Shown here in pieces: positions 31,731 to 44,560 of a DNA stretch of 64,000 nucleotides (position 1 is its first letter; each line of letters starts with the position of its first letter). The notes beneath the pieces were generated by a model. That model ran no database searches. It was not told the origin of the DNA and saw only the letters and a program-made list of their open reading frames with translations. The position numbers and the translations under genes were made by a program. Where the stretch lies: NCBI RefSeq assembly GCF_028583425.1, contig NC_072806.1, positions 39,850,001 through 39,914,000 of the forward strand. The letters run 5' to 3'. The DNA comes from Eublepharis macularius (lineage: Eukaryota; Chordata; Lepidosauria; Squamata; Eublepharidae).

Positions 31731-31948
31731 AGTAGAGTCCAGTAGCACCTTTAAGACTAACCAACTTGATTGTAGTATACGCTTTTGAGAACCACAGTTC
31801 TCTTCGTCAGATGCGTGCTTCATCATGCATCTGACGAAGAGAGCTGTTGCTCTCAAAAGCTTATGCTACAATAAAGTTGGATAGTCTTAAAGGTGCTACT
31901 GGACTCTTTGCTATTTTGCTACTACAGACTAACATGGCTAACTCCTCT
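31731..31948 (+). mobile_element. Family A palindromic insertion (PLE 3'-end inverted dimer)
   Basis: The left arm (AGTAGAGTCCAGTAGCACC onward) is the inverse of the right arm. The right arm continues to a complete 3' end (GCTACTACAGACTAACATGG, then CTAACTCCTCT). The inverted arm begins about 30 nt inside that end. Hammerhead-like cores CTGACGA occur in both arms, with stem II GAGAGC/GCTCTC at the right and GAGAAC/GTTCTC at the left. The target duplication is unclear. Confidence 0.68.
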
Positions 31949-31959
31949 AAATCATATTT

Positions 31960-34900
31960 AGTCACAGTAGGAACCAGGAAGGGTTCTACACATCCCTTGG
32001 GAACTAGCCAATAAAAAGATTCTGTGAATGGTTCTAGGATTTGACTACCTGCCCTTCTAAAAAGGAATAGTTGGGTATTGTGAACTGCAAATCAACATTC
32101 TTCATATTCTTACCCTTACAAAGGCATATGAGATAGCCACAGTATTTCTTGGTATAACAAGGCAAGCCTGGAAAAGATGGAGTAAAATTGCATTGGAATT
32201 ACGTGCGAGTGGCATATGAAATAAGTCATGAGAAGTTCCTCAAGTCTGTATTATTGGAAATGAAATATTGCAAAATATGCTGCCCGTGAATGGACTTGGA
32301 CGTGTAATCTTTAATCTTAATGCTGCGTTTTCCGTCTTCTAGTGACATTTAATTTTTTCCTACAGCTAACTGCATAGTACACGTGAAATTGCATCGAGCC
32401 TTATAAATGGCTTCCTCCTTTAATGAGCACCAGTCTGCCTAGGTAATAACTTGCACTGAAACTATTGAGCAGATATTAAACTCGCAGGTGATTGTTACTG
32501 TAGAAGTTGTGGTCATTCATACCTGATTGTCTCTGAACATGCATGCAATGCAGAAAGGGGGGGGGGATGGGGGTAGAGAATATTAAGCATTCAGCTGCTT
32601 GTTTTGGTTACACATGTGCAGGTGCATGCACACACACACACACATACACACCTCCTGCCGCTGGCTTTCTTGCTTTATATTCGTAGGATCAGCAGATTGG
32701 CACATGATCTGCATAAGAGATTAAGAAGTCAACACCCTGAAATAGGTTTACATATAACCTACTGAATTTTAAGTTTAATATATCATTGTATTAAAAAATG
32801 CAGATGTTAGTTTAGGAGTTGGTATCTGCCATAAAGATGGAAGTGTCCATCTTCTACTGGGGCATATGTTGATGAGGTGAAGGATTATTGTGAATTTTCA
32901 TGTGTTTCCTTGTATCCATGGTCACCAAGGCTACTCGCTGTTCTTTTTCGGTAGTTTGATGGAAACATAATGACATCGAAAACATTGGAGCCAACAACTC
33001 AAGCTTGGAGAAAGATGGTAGTTGTTCTTGGGAAAATTTAGAATTGTCTATACATGTACTTTTTGCAGTGTTGGTTGCCTGATTTGGATAAGCTTTTATT
33101 TCTTAATGTCTTTAACGATTTGTGTGTTTTACCTGTTGTCTTGTTCTTTGTTTTCTGTGATTTCAGCACCATGGATTTTTGGTTCAGTATTGTCAATGAA
33201 ATGGTTTCCAAACGTGAAAATTTCCTTAGAACATGATTTTTACCTCTACCGTATGCTGCTATATGTAATATATGCTTTATGTAAAATAATTTGTCTTGTA
33301 ACAGACTAGGTGCCAAGGAGAATCAGGAGCCAAACTTAGAGTCAAAATACACTGTCGTAGCATGGCTGCTTGTGTTCCAGTACCTGCAGCTACAGCAGAA
33401 GCTGGTAGGAGAAGCTTTGTTGTGCTGCTGTACCTCTCCCTGACAGGGGCAACGCCATGGGGCAGGCAGCCCTTATGCCCACCTTGACAAATAACATATA
33501 ATGAAATTCTGCACAATGGCATTATTGGGTTCCTAGCATACTTGATAACAGTTAATTCCCTGGTCAAATTAGGATATTTTTAACAGCTCATGTGAGCCTA
33601 ACCATTTGAGATCATAACAAAGAGCGAAGAGAATGGAGAAGTGCATGTAGGGGCCTCACAGTAAATTTCCATGAAGGCTTTTACAGGGAATTCTCATTTG
33701 GTGGAGTGAAGTCCCCATAATTCTACAAAACTATTCCCCCCCCCACATTTTGTCCCCCAACTACTGGTGTCTACTCCTACTGAACATGGAAGTTTTACCT
33801 TGGCTAATAGCTGTTTGCTCAATATTTATGGTGAAAATATTAAATTTAAATTATACAAGATAGTAATGAGGTGGTTAAGTATTATTTGGGTTTCAAATAG
33901 TATATGGGTGCTGTGTTACTATGAAAAACTTTATAAAGGTGCCTAGAAAATCATTGTGTATGTAACGTCTTGCAGTAATAACTAGCAAAACTTGAACAAT
34001 ATTCAGATATAGTAACCCTGAACTCCTTACTTATCAAACACAGAAACTAGACGAAAGCAACCCTGGTCCATTATGTCACCTTGATAATAAATCCTTGAAA
34101 GCATCTCAATTTTTTGTCACAAATCCAAGTCTTGAAGTTCCCCAGCTTCTGATTACAAACTTCATGGTCTTCAGAAAGCTGAAAATGTTCAATTTCAAAT
34201 AAGCTTCCTAGCTTTTTCAGACATTGTGTGTGTGTGTTGTAGTAGTAGTAGTAGTAGTAGTAGGTTTAATTGTATATGGCCAAAGGCCGTCACAATACAA
34301 AGTGTGTTTGTGTATGGGGGGGAGGGTTGTGTTGAAATGCTTGTGAAGCTTGCTCATGATGAAGAGTTGAAGGAATCCGAAGTGGATAAAATGAAAGAGC
34401 TGTACAAAGACCTTTGCAGTCATATTGCAAGAGCTGACAGATTCCTAGAATGGTTTTCCAGAAAAAGTTCTGCATTTTGCCGCTGAAAGAACTTTTCTAG
34501 CATAAACTTTCCTCAAAACCTACAACTTGCCTGTTATTGGCCGTCAAAGGCAGAGACTAGAAGGCTAAAACATACCAATTCGAACCAAATTGAAGATAGC
34601 TTACCAGAATTTTATTTGAAGAAGGGAAAACTTGACATTTAAAAACATTTCTTCTTTGCTTAGCATTCCTGTTACGTGTGCGTTGGGGATCCCATATCTG
34701 TTTTTAGCGGCATGTTTCTGTGTCATGCTGGTGCCATGGCTACTTTTTGCCTGCATTGCTAAAAATAGATGTAGTGTTTTGGTCTTTGCACAGGTACATG
34801 CATGGTGGAGAGTATCTTGCTGAGAGAAAATCAGCCAGACGTATGCATGTGAAGCTGCCTCTGATTGCGATCAGATAAGACCAATCATAATAGAAACTTT

Positions 34901-37150
34901 AGTATGAGAATAAAGACACACAGAGAAAGGAGGAAAACGCCAGATCGAACATAATTCAGAGTCTTCTGTACCAGTCAGTTTTCTTTCATGCTGGCTTAAT
35001 CACAAGATATTGCCTCTGATTTAAAAAAAAATCCCAACAGATCATCACATTATAACTGGATACTCACAACTTTTTCCTTTGTGGCTGAATATTCTTAATT
35101 TGTCTAGCTAGCTTTAGAAAATTGCTAATGCCCTTGAATTTCTACTTAGCTCCTTTTTTTGTCCAGGTGTTTGGTATGTATAGAGCACATAGTTTCCTTA
35201 TAAAATGCTTTCCTCTGCTTTGTTCCTAACTTTGGGAATTTTATAGATGCTTGTTAGCACTAATCTAATGGTATTTAGATTTTAGTTTTAATATTTGGAG
35301 CTAAGGAGTTTGAGAAGTAAGAAGCTAAGTAGATTGGTTTGGGAATGGGGAAGGATTTACATCATTTGTGCCTACATGAGTTCAGGGTCATACCTCTATT
35401 ACAGAGCAGTAAGACAAGAAATTGATGAAATGAAACTCTTAACATAGTTGGGCTTATCCATGTGGTTTATAGCCTCCTGGGAATCTTGGCGCCAGTCATC
35501 CAGTTCCTGGTCACAAATTAGTAGGGGCCACAGTGTTACAAAGGTCTCGAATTGCACGATTTTTTCGGTCTTGTGTGGATGATGAGACACAGCAGGAAGG
35601 TTGACTGGTTCCAGTTCACTCAGTTTGTTCAGTCACAACAGTAGTAGATTTATTGAACTGCTGTGAAGTTGGTATGACCTTGAACGTCTTTATTGGTCTG
35701 TATATGGCAGTGACTGAGAGAAGGCGGATGGTGCTTGATTTTTACAAGCAGATAGCCTCCTTTAAAGAGTTTACCTTTTCATGTAGATCACATGAATCAA
35801 TATTCCTGGTGTATATCCAGTGCAACTGCGAAGCCTAGCGGTAAATGATGCTCTTCAAGACTTAGCAGATTTTGGTAGTAGTCTTCTGAGAAACTGTTTA
35901 GTGGTGTCATCCTGTGCACGAGCTTGACTCCAGAGCAAATGTTTAATGTTACAGGAAATAAATAATAGAGACTGGTCCCCTTGACCCCTCCCCCGATGAT
36001 GAAATAATCCTGATGACACAATGAAATTAAAAGTGGCCAGATTTTAGTGCTCTTTCACCATTGGTCTCCATTTGTTGCTTTTACTTTTAGTACTAACAGT
36101 ATTAGTGTCATGTAATATATAGTGCTGCTAGTAATAAACAGGTAGCATGCCACAAATAGAGCCCAAAAGTTTTAGTTTGACTACTAAAAACCAGTACAAG
36201 ATAAAACAAACAACAAAGTTAGAAGCATATTTCCAGGCAATGTGTTTGAATGCCACTGGGGGGGTCATTGAGCTTCCAGCTTTCTGATGGAAAGTTTCTC
36301 TCTTTCATGCCGGATAGTACAAGGAAAATAAAGTGTAGAAAGTGTCCATTAGATAGGCATACAAGACACTGTACAGGGGGCTAGGTAGTCTTATGCATTG
36401 AATCTGAAAATAGGTGTAGTTTGTTCTGGTATAAATGCAGTGATGTTTTGTACGTGGTATGTCCTATGTTGCTAGTCTATTGTAGAACATAAAAAGTTGC
36501 TGTCAAATACTAGATGTTTAAGGTTGTTTCAGTATGGCTGGTGTTATTTATAGCAATGGTATTCCTTGGATGCTTTGTTAGTAAATCTTTAGTATTCTGT
36601 GATAACAAACAGCTAGATGGCAATATTAATAGACATAAAATTTTATTGAAGACACTTATATGCTGCTTTTTCTCCCCATCTAAGATGGCTGACATATGAA
36701 TGTTAAAATACAAGAATGAAAAAGCTTAAATGGCTAAAAAAAGGTCTACAATCATGAAAATCCAGTAAAAACCCTGGAAAGGCCCATAGAAGTCTGTGGG
36801 AATAAAATAGTGCTTGGCATCTAAAAGGTAGTTATGAATTTTTCTTCGATCCTAAAGGCTACCCTTTTCTGTGTCCCATTACGATCTCTTGAATCGGCCA
36901 GGAATGCTCACTTGATAATGCCGCGCATTGGTCAGGTTCATAGAAAAGCATGCAGAGATGACTCCTCTACCGTCGGATGTTTTCCCTTGGATAATAAAGC
37001 TTATATATTAATAAAGCCAGAAGAATTGTGGAGTGATTTTTTAATGACCAAGCTGAAGCTGGAATTGAGTAGGCTGTTTTATGGGGGTTTTGTTCTTGTG
37101 GTTCTTCTGCTTTATAGCTGAGTTTGTGTGTTGTATCTGTTCTGAGCTTT
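31960..37150. other. Intron 1, no gene recognised
   Basis: Long AT-rich stretch. Visible simple repeats: (CA)n at about 32627-32650, a TG run then (TAG)n at about 34226-34263, and C tracts near 33738. Short open frames have no recognised domain. Possible old SINE-like fragments are too diverged to name. Confidence 0.5.
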
Positions 37151-37739
37151 AAATGTAGTAATGAGCTAAAGCAGTGTTTCCCAGAGAGGGTGGTACTGCC
37201 CCCTGGGGAGATGGTAGGATTCCCTGGGGGGGGGCAGGTCTAAGAGGGTGGCAGGGGGGTGGTGGAGGTGGGCCTGTAAGTGTACATTATTCACTTATTT
37301 ATGGTTGACCATGCTAGAGCCTAGAGTGAAACACTCTCCAAGTCTCTGCTTCTCCATGGTGCTGAAATCTGGAGGAAACTATGGGAATTTTTAGTAAGCG
37401 TACCAGCAGAGCTCTAGCTAGACCAGTATATCACGATTTGAAAAACTGTCATCACCATGTTTGGGGGTTTTTTTGCCCCTCTGTCATTTTTCAAGTTTTT
37501 TGCTGGTAAGTCTTTAACAGAATAGCATTTAATTGTTACATTCTATGTTTCAGAATAGAAGCGGCAGAAGCAGAAAAACCAAAGAAAAGTAGACAATATA
37601 GTTAGGAATTAACTTTACTAATAAGTTTTAATTGGATTTTTAACAAATACGTAGTTAATTGTTACTGCTTTGAATTGTGTTAAATTCAATTGTGTTAAAT
37701 ACTTGGGGCACCTGCCAGTTGAAGAACTTAGATAAAATG

Positions 37740-38335
37740 CTTTATTAATTTAATACATGGATTTATTTAGGCTATTTGCCACCTTTCCAGCTCAAACAGC
37801 CCAAAGTTCTTTACAATCAGCACAATATAGCATAACCATTATTAAAGTAATCAAGAAATGAACAGTTTGAAGAATTAAATCACAATTTAGTAGGAATTCA
37901 GTTTAAAAAGTCCTTCTGAGTTAAATGTGTTTAGCTGCTTTTGGAAGACTTCTAATGAGGGAGTCATCTGTATCTCATAGGAGCTGAGGAATGCTGCATA
38001 TGGGTTTCCAGAAAATGCATCTCTGTCATGGGTTCCTGCCACTGGACTCACTTGGAGCTCAGGTTGCAGAGAGGAATATTTGAGAGGACTTGGTAGTCTT
38101 GGTTTTTAAAAAACCCTAAACAGTTTAGAACTAATTGTATTGGTCTTGCATTTTGTATTGAATTCAGAAATACTGCAGGAACTGATGAAGTAGATGTAAA
38201 GTTTTGGTAAAAGCTCAGTGCATTGGGCCCCTACTGATATTCTGGCCACAGCATTCTGCAGCAACTAAAGTTTCTTGATTATCTTCAAAGGCACGTCCAC
38301 ACAGAGCACATTAGTCTGATCTGGATAGTACATAG
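37740..38335 (-). mobile_element. LINE 3' untranslated fragment (L2-like)
   Basis: Blocks such as GGCCACAGCATTCTGCAGC and CACACAGAGCACATTAGTCT match, on the same strand, the L2-like LINE copy at about 21235-21300 (CTGGCTGCAGCATTCTG, TAGAGCACATTTCAACAATC). A SINE/LINE tail (TTTATTTAGGCTATTTGCC) marks the left end. No coding sequence remains. Confidence 0.5.
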
Positions 38336-38602
38336 GAACGGGTGTATGTGTTCACGTCCCCTTTCCCTAGGAATGGCTAAAGCATGTGAAGCTGCCTAAG
38401 CTGCTAAAAAGCACTTCTAGCCATCTCTGCCACTTGAGTATCATGGCCAGAGGAATCTGAGAGCATTCCCAAATCACATGCTGGAACTTTCAGTTTCTAC
38501 AGAAAAGAGAATGAATTTCCAACACAGGAAAAATGCTAATGCTTAAACTAGAACAATACGCTAAGATCAAAAATAATAATCACTTTCTTTCTGAGCATAG
38601 CA

Positions 38603-38830
38603 CAGAAAGCCAGCACAGCACGTTGGTTATTAGGATGTGGGAGATCCAGTCTTGAATCCCCCCGGTCTGCCATGCTAGTTTGCAGTGTGACCTTAGGCCA
38701 GTTGCTCTCCCTATCAGCCTAACACACGTCACAGCATGGTTGTTGTGATGATAGAACAGACAGGAAAACGCTATGGTAAGCTGCGCTAGGTCTCCATTGT
38801 GAAGAAAAGTTGTGTATTAATATCGAAATA
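38603..38830 (+). mobile_element. Old tRNA-derived SINE
   Basis: A tRNA-like head (AGCCAGCACAGCACGTTGG in place of the usual AGCCAGTGTGGTGTAGTGG), a B-box-like CTTGAATCCCC, the body GTGACCTTAGGCCAGTTGC and a LINE-like tail GCTGCGCTAGGTCTCC. Diverged. Confidence 0.55.
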
Positions 38831-41790
38831 ATTAATATGAAGATTTTAAGTTAGTTGCTCATTAGCTAGAGAGCCCTTTAGATTTTAAAGAACAGTGAGA
38901 GATCAAGTCCTTATATCAGAATCTCAAATGGTGGTAGTGTTAGGTAAAAAGTGCTCTTTCCAATGTTTATTGTGAAATCAGATTGCTAGTAGATTAAGAA
39001 AACAGATTTTTAAAACTTCATGTCTTCTCAGCATTGGCTGCAGTGGAGATTTGGTTGGGAAGGGTGAAGCGGTCACACTAATTAGGAGGGTTCACAGGGG
39101 GAAGTGCCCAAGGCCAGAAGTGTTATTATACAAGAGATAAGCTTGGGTTTATGAAGATACAGCAGCCCAGGCTCACCCAAGCTTTCCTGCTAGTGCTTTT
39201 GGTAAAGTACTATCAGCGTACCTTAGATATATGAATCTCTGTTTACGAACGTGTTTTAATAAGGAGCTGTTCTATGTATTAATGACATTTCCAAAAAAAT
39301 CCTTGGAAAGAAGCAAAATGGTGAATAAAACTGATTGCTGTGAATCTTAGGGTTGCTTTTGGAAGGTTCTGATCTTGCCATCAGAGTAGCAACTCATTGG
39401 AAACTGGTATAAATTAAACCGTTTCTGTAAATCTTGCACATCTTGGCTAATGATGTGAAAATTGAGGATTTGTGCAAATTGGATTGTGCCTGTGCCCATT
39501 CTTGGAAGCCCATCCCGAAGTGTGCTATATCTGTTTATTTATTCTGGCCGATGTTGCTGAAACAAAGACACTTGAATGAAGGATGGATTTTGTTTGCTTT
39601 AAGTTAGTCTTCCCCAGTACCTTGTTAAAAGTATATGTGAGCTGCAAAACAGCTTAACCATTCTTTTAGTGTCTATGTGCATTGTAGAAATTGTCGGGCT
39701 AACATGTAGAAAATTTGTCATGAAGTTAGCCTTGGAAGAAAGTTTCTAAGAATAAGTCCACCTGCCCATTGTTAGTGGCTCATAGAGTGCCTAAAGACAG
39801 AGGATGTTCTCTTTTCTTGCGTAAGCTTCTTTGTCTGGACTTCTAGCATATGGTTATTTTGATTGCTGTGGTGGTACAGCTATGTTAAACTGCTCAACAT
39901 GTGTACACAACAGAAACAGGGTGGGACCCAAAGGGTTTCCCCTTGGAACACTCATAATAGTGAATTGAGCTGGTAATAACTACCCTATTACTGTGACAAA
40001 GCACATTGCCTTCAGTTGGGAGTAAGTGCCAAATGCATTGTAGGCATGTCCAACCGAAGTATGATTATCACTGTCTGCCACTGTTTCACTCTCAGTTCTG
40101 CTAAAATTGTATTTTCTGACGAAAGGAGCAGGGTCTCACCCTTGCCTAGGAGCTGAATTGAGAGGCAGTCCTTTTCAGATGATCTGTTAATCATGTGTGG
40201 ACAGCCATCAGTATGGACTAAATGTGCTTCAACCAGATCAAAAGGTCAGGGTCCTTAGTGTTGGTCACTGACTTGGAATTAGCATGTAAATACTAGATAA
40301 TGCACCATGATAATTCTATTTAGGCACAACTGTGCTTTTCTGTAATTATTAGGAAGAACGCTTGCATTCAAGAAGAGCTGTTTCATGAGAAGATCTTGTT
40401 TTGTTCTATGCAGTTTAATCCCATGTTGGTAACTCATCTTCCTTAGTAAACTGTGGGAGGGGGATTAAAAATTAAGTGAAGAATACCCAATAAACAACGG
40501 GGCTTTTGAAAGCTTTATATGCAGCTGTTGCTGTTTCATCCAGGATTGGATTTTCCCTAGCTTTTTTTTTTATTTTGCTTGAGGGATGTTGTACTCTGCA
40601 TAATAGTGTCAAAGTTATGCTGCTTATACAAAGAACTAGAAAAATACTTCCAATTTTAGGTATTGGTATAAAATGCTTGGTTATCATCTCTGTCTATGAC
40701 TAAAATTCTTCAGATGATAATTATATCAGATTTGATCCAAAAAACTTGATAAGGGCATATCTGATTTGAAAATATTAACTTTTATTTTTGTAAGGATCCT
40801 GCCAAGGAATTGCAAAAGACTCCACTGGTTGGTTGGTTTTTTTTTAAGCTTTATTGTAAGACCCAGTGTCATGATATTACGAAGGCTGTACCAGGGTGGA
40901 CGGGCTGTGAGGTGTGGGTGGGACTGCCTGCACAGCCCACCCACCCTGGTCCATTGCCATCTCCGCAGCTGCCAGGGGGGCAGGCGCCACTGGGCCCCCC
41001 TGTGCCACTGCTGCAGCCGCCCAGCAGTTGTGGAGTCTGAGATAACTAATTTCTCCCCTTTGGGGGGGTTTGGCATTCAGGCTTAGAGGACTCAAGGCCA
41101 ATCGGCCAGGCTCCCAGCTGCACCGTCCCCCACTCTTGGGACAGATGGCGGATGCCAACATCCTGACACCTTAGGTGCCTCGTTCTTGGCTGATCATGGT
41201 TTTTTAGATCCACAGACTTTCTCAGCTTCTTGATTAGATAGCTGGTACAGTGTAAGTTTCAGTGAAAGTTCTGGGTTTGTGTGGTATCCCTCCCCGCAAA
41301 TACTGTGGTCATCTTAAGAGTCATTTTCTTAGTTATAATAGTATATAAAATGTTCACTCAACAAACAAGCTCAAAGGCTGATAACACAATAAAAGTTTCA
41401 AGTTTAAAAGACTGGTTTACACCAAGTGTGGTTTCAGGTGTCCATGGTCTTAGAAAAGTAAAGAAGTTTAACTTCAGTTGATTATTTGGTTAGTTTTCTA
41501 TGCTGACTACATTGTAGGATTTGAAAATAGATTACTGGGGACTGGAATAGCAAGCTTTTGCTGATAGGTAGGTAGCAGCCATTTTAAACCTGGCTACATA
41601 TGCTTTTAGTTCTTGAGTTCAGTTCTTTTCCATGCTTTCCCCCACTGTGCAGCCACTAACACACTGTGCTTCAAATATGAAAGTAGTTGAGCCTCTTCAG
41701 GGATTATGTTTTGCAAAAAGCATAACATAACATCTTGTGAATTGTGCCCCCCTTTGATGATTGTTTGCTGGGTCTCAAGGGCATGAAAGT
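38831..41790. other. Intron 1, no gene; GC-rich patch at 40880-41160
   Basis: The patch (CACCCACCCTGG, GCCACTGGGCCCCCC) stands out from AT-rich surroundings and has overlapping open frames on both strands, as GC-rich noncoding DNA often does. No domain is recognised and no CpG-island-like CpG density is evident. It may be a diverged repeat. Confidence 0.4.
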
Positions 41791-41791
41791 A

Positions 41792-42019
41792 TGAGAGCTG
41801 ATGTAGCGTAGTGATTAAGTGGTTGGGTTGCAAGTCAGAACTCTGCTGGTTTGATTCCTACTATTGCCATGAGCTCTGCAGGTGGCCTTGGGCAGGTCAC
41901 TCCTCTCAGACCTAGCTTCTCAGCTGTATTGTGGGGATAATAACACTGACTTTGTTCACCACTCTGAATGAGCACTAATCTGTCCAGAGGGGCGATACAT
42001 AAGCATGTTGTTGTTGTTA
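41792..42019 (+). mobile_element. Sauria-related tRNA-derived SINE
   Basis: GATGTAGCGTAGTGATTAAG (A-box region), GCTGGTTTGATTCCTACT (B-box), GGCCTTGGGCAGGTCACTC, then TGTGGGGATAATAACACTG, GAGCACTAATCTGTCC, GGCGATACATAAG and (GTT)n. The tail differs from the 16603 type, so it is a different subfamily. Confidence 0.82.
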
Positions 42020-43446
42020 AGTTTGCCCATACTTTCTATCCCCAGTTCTGTCTCTGGAGAAAAAAGCTGTTTCAGCAACATTCCTTTTGCAGCCTTGATC
42101 AGTTGCTATAGTGGCATCATTTTTTTCTTTCAAAATAGCCATTCTCTTTCTCCCAAAAGTGACACTATGACATAGTCAAAAGGCTTTAGCTATACGTCAG
42201 TGTTATTGGGAGTGAGCAAAACTTTTGAACCATCAGGTAGATCCTATTGGCTGTGTGACATTTTGAATGAGGGAGTGGTGCTAGTGCAGCAACTGACAAG
42301 TAGACCATGAAGGTAAGCAGTTTGGGGAGAAAATGTACGGGGGACTTGGGCTTAAACGCTCCCTTTCCTGGAGAAAGTAACAAATGCTTGGTGTGAGCCT
42401 TAAGAACATTCTTCTGACCTCTTTAGTTCTTCTGTAGCATAGAAATGTTTTTCACCAGTTGAGTTGCATGATTCTCCCTATATATGGGTGTGAAGCTAAG
42501 AACTATGCATTCACATAGTTTAATTTTACAATTTTAAAATATTTCTCTAGAGGGGTAATTTTTCCTCAGTCTCTCAATGAGTGGTGGAGCATTTCCTTTA
42601 GATCTGTGCTGTTACCCTTTTAACATGTGAGATAGCTATACTTTGATTCTGATTGCGTAGCCCACTATACCTATATGGTGGTAATACTGGGTGGGCATCA
42701 GCATGTGGGCAACGGTGTTCTCAGCTGCCGTCTCCTGAGCAGCTCTTAAACAGAAGGAACCCAGCTTTCTTCTTCTCCTTTCTAGTCCAACTTCTAGGCA
42801 CTTAGCTTCAGGGACATCCTAGCATGGCTGTCTCTAACCCTTATGTTTCCTCCTCAGCTTCCTTATCCAATGTTCCCTCTAAGCTGTGCAGTGCTGTGAG
42901 TGAAAAATCTACTTCATGAGCCAAAACAACAACTTGCATTAAAGGTTTGAGCGCACCTTTAAAAAATATATTTCAGTCTACAAACATACAAAACATACAA
43001 ACAAACTACAAACTAATTTGTATTGTTTCTCACTTAGAAACTACAATGCAAGCAGTCATTCATACATGGTTTCTAAATATCAAATGAAATTACTCAGCAG
43101 GTGAAGTTATTAATACTTTTCCTTCCCAACTGATATACAAATATAAATATATCTGAGAACATATGCTATGGTCTGCATCCCATCCTGGACACGTTAAGCC
43201 TTCTCTGTGCCAACAAGATTGCGGTGGGAAGGCGGAGAGATTTACAGTATAATCCTGTACAAAGTAACTCCAGCCCATTGATTTCTAGCCTCTGTAGAAT
43301 CCAAAAACAAAAACCACGGAGCACTCATTTTGATTACAATCACGACAAATTAACAAAAAAACAAGACCATCTAGTCCCATTAGGTGAAAGGGCTACAAAA
43401 ATCAGAGTATACTTCTGTATAAAAACGGATATGTTCATGCTGATTG
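42020..43446. other. Intron 1, no gene recognised
   Basis: AT-rich. A short block near 42870-42960 (CTCTAAGCTGTGCAGTGC) looks like a fragment of an old interspersed repeat I cannot name. Confidence 0.4.
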
Positions 43447-43571
43447 CAAAGGGATAGCTAGCTGTGTTAGTCCGTTGCTGCAAAATAAAGCAGACACCCA
43501 GCGGCACTTTAAAGACTAGCATATTTATTTCAAGATGAGCTTTTTGAGTCAGTGCTTACTACTTCAGATAT
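43447..43571 (-). mobile_element. PLE 3'-end fragment (family A relative)
   Basis: The minus strand reads ATCTGAAGTAGTAAGCACTG, AAAAAGCTCAT, then GCTAGTCTTTAAAGTGCCGC, ending in GGACTAACACAGCTAGCTA. This is the same 3'-end layout as family A with a decayed hammerhead-like core. Confidence 0.6.
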
Positions 43572-43592
43572 GTATGGAAATCAACCTGAGAA

Positions 43593-43741
43593 GCGATGTA
43601 TTGTCGAAGGCTGTGACACTGAGAGACCTCTGTCTTTTGGTGCTACACCTCTGAAGATGCCAGCCACAGCTGCTGGCGAAACGTCAGGAACTACAGCGCC
43701 AAGACCACGGCAATACAGCCCGGAAAACCCACAACCACCAC
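43593..43741 (-). mobile_element. Family B insertion, inverted-start copy
   Basis: In minus sense the 3' end is GCCTTCGACAATACATCGC, preceded by an inverted segment that runs from TGGTGGTTGTGGGTTTTCC back through the hammerhead-like motif (43648-43689 on the + strand) to TGTCACA. The flanks share CCTGAGAA (43585-43592 and 43742-43749; one base ambiguous at the element edge). The inverted segment begins at the same internal position as in the copies at 30666 and 60443. Confidence 0.72.
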
Positions 43742-43868
43742 CCTGAGAATTGTTCTTACATTTTCTTTTCCCCACATAATGAAGCTGCATTTGAAAGACT
43801 CATGAAAGAATTCATCCTTGATCTTAATCCCCGCCCCACCCAACCTACCCCATAAGAAGGATTCTGAG

Positions 43869-43960
43869 TTTGATTTCCGTATCTGAAGAAGTGAGCAGTG
43901 ACTTACAGAAGCTCATACAGAAAGAGAAGTTAGTTTTTAAGGTTCCGCTGGACTTGCAAG
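43869..43960 (+). mobile_element. PLE 3'-end fragment, + sense
   Basis: GTATCTGAAGAAGTGAGC, then GACTTACAGAAGCTCATAC and GTTAGTTTTTAAGGTTCCGC. It carries a hammerhead-like core with GTAT/ATAC as stem I and GTGAG/CTTAC as stem II, degraded at the GAA position. Confidence 0.5.
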
Positions 43961-44439
43961 TGGCAAGAAAAGTGTTGCTTTCAAACGCCCTGCAGCTTTC
44001 TTCACCTGATGGGAGGGGGAAGAGGCTCCCCCTCCCATCTGCTGAAGAGAGCCACGGGGTGTTTGAAACTTCAAGTAAATTTTTGTTGCATCTGGTGTTG
44101 TAATGGAACATTGAGGACCAGTTGCATAAATAGCTTTTATTTCCAGTGGATCTTGGTATGTCTGTTGATGGCCAAAACCACACTAATTAGAAATGCAACT
44201 GCCATGTGTAGAAATAACATTTTTCTGACTACTGGGTGCTGGGGACGATCTGTGAATTGATCTCTTATTTGGTGACAAGCTCATTACCTGCCACTGAAGA
44301 CACTCCTATGGCGTTGACCTTGTTCAGTGTGATCATTCTTGATTTTTTAGTATCCAAGTAGATAGTTTCAGGTAGTTAGTATCCAAGTAGCAAAAATAGT
44401 GTGTGAATCCAAAGGAGATAGTTCGTTCCATTGACTGTA

Positions 44440-44560
44440 GCTCTGTAAGCTACCTTGGATGCCACTGTTAATATCACTGACTTTATTCACTGCTTTGAGT
44501 GGGGCACTAATCTGTCTGGACATGCTGTATATAAGCACAGTTGTTATATTGTTGTTGTTA
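44440..44560 (+). mobile_element. Sauria-related SINE, 3' part
   Basis: GTTAATATCACTGAC, GCTTTGAGTGGGGCACTAATC, then TGTATATAAGCACAG and a (GTT)n tail, matching the 3' half of the copy at 41792. Confidence 0.6.

Noticed and set aside
36834-37121. 95-codon open frame, + strand
   Set aside because: No domain or credible splice context; length is within chance for this amount of DNA.
40726-41161. Overlapping frames in the GC-rich patch of intron 1, considered as a cryptic exon or a second CpG promoter
   Set aside because: No conserved domain, CpG density not clearly island-like, and frames exist on both strands.
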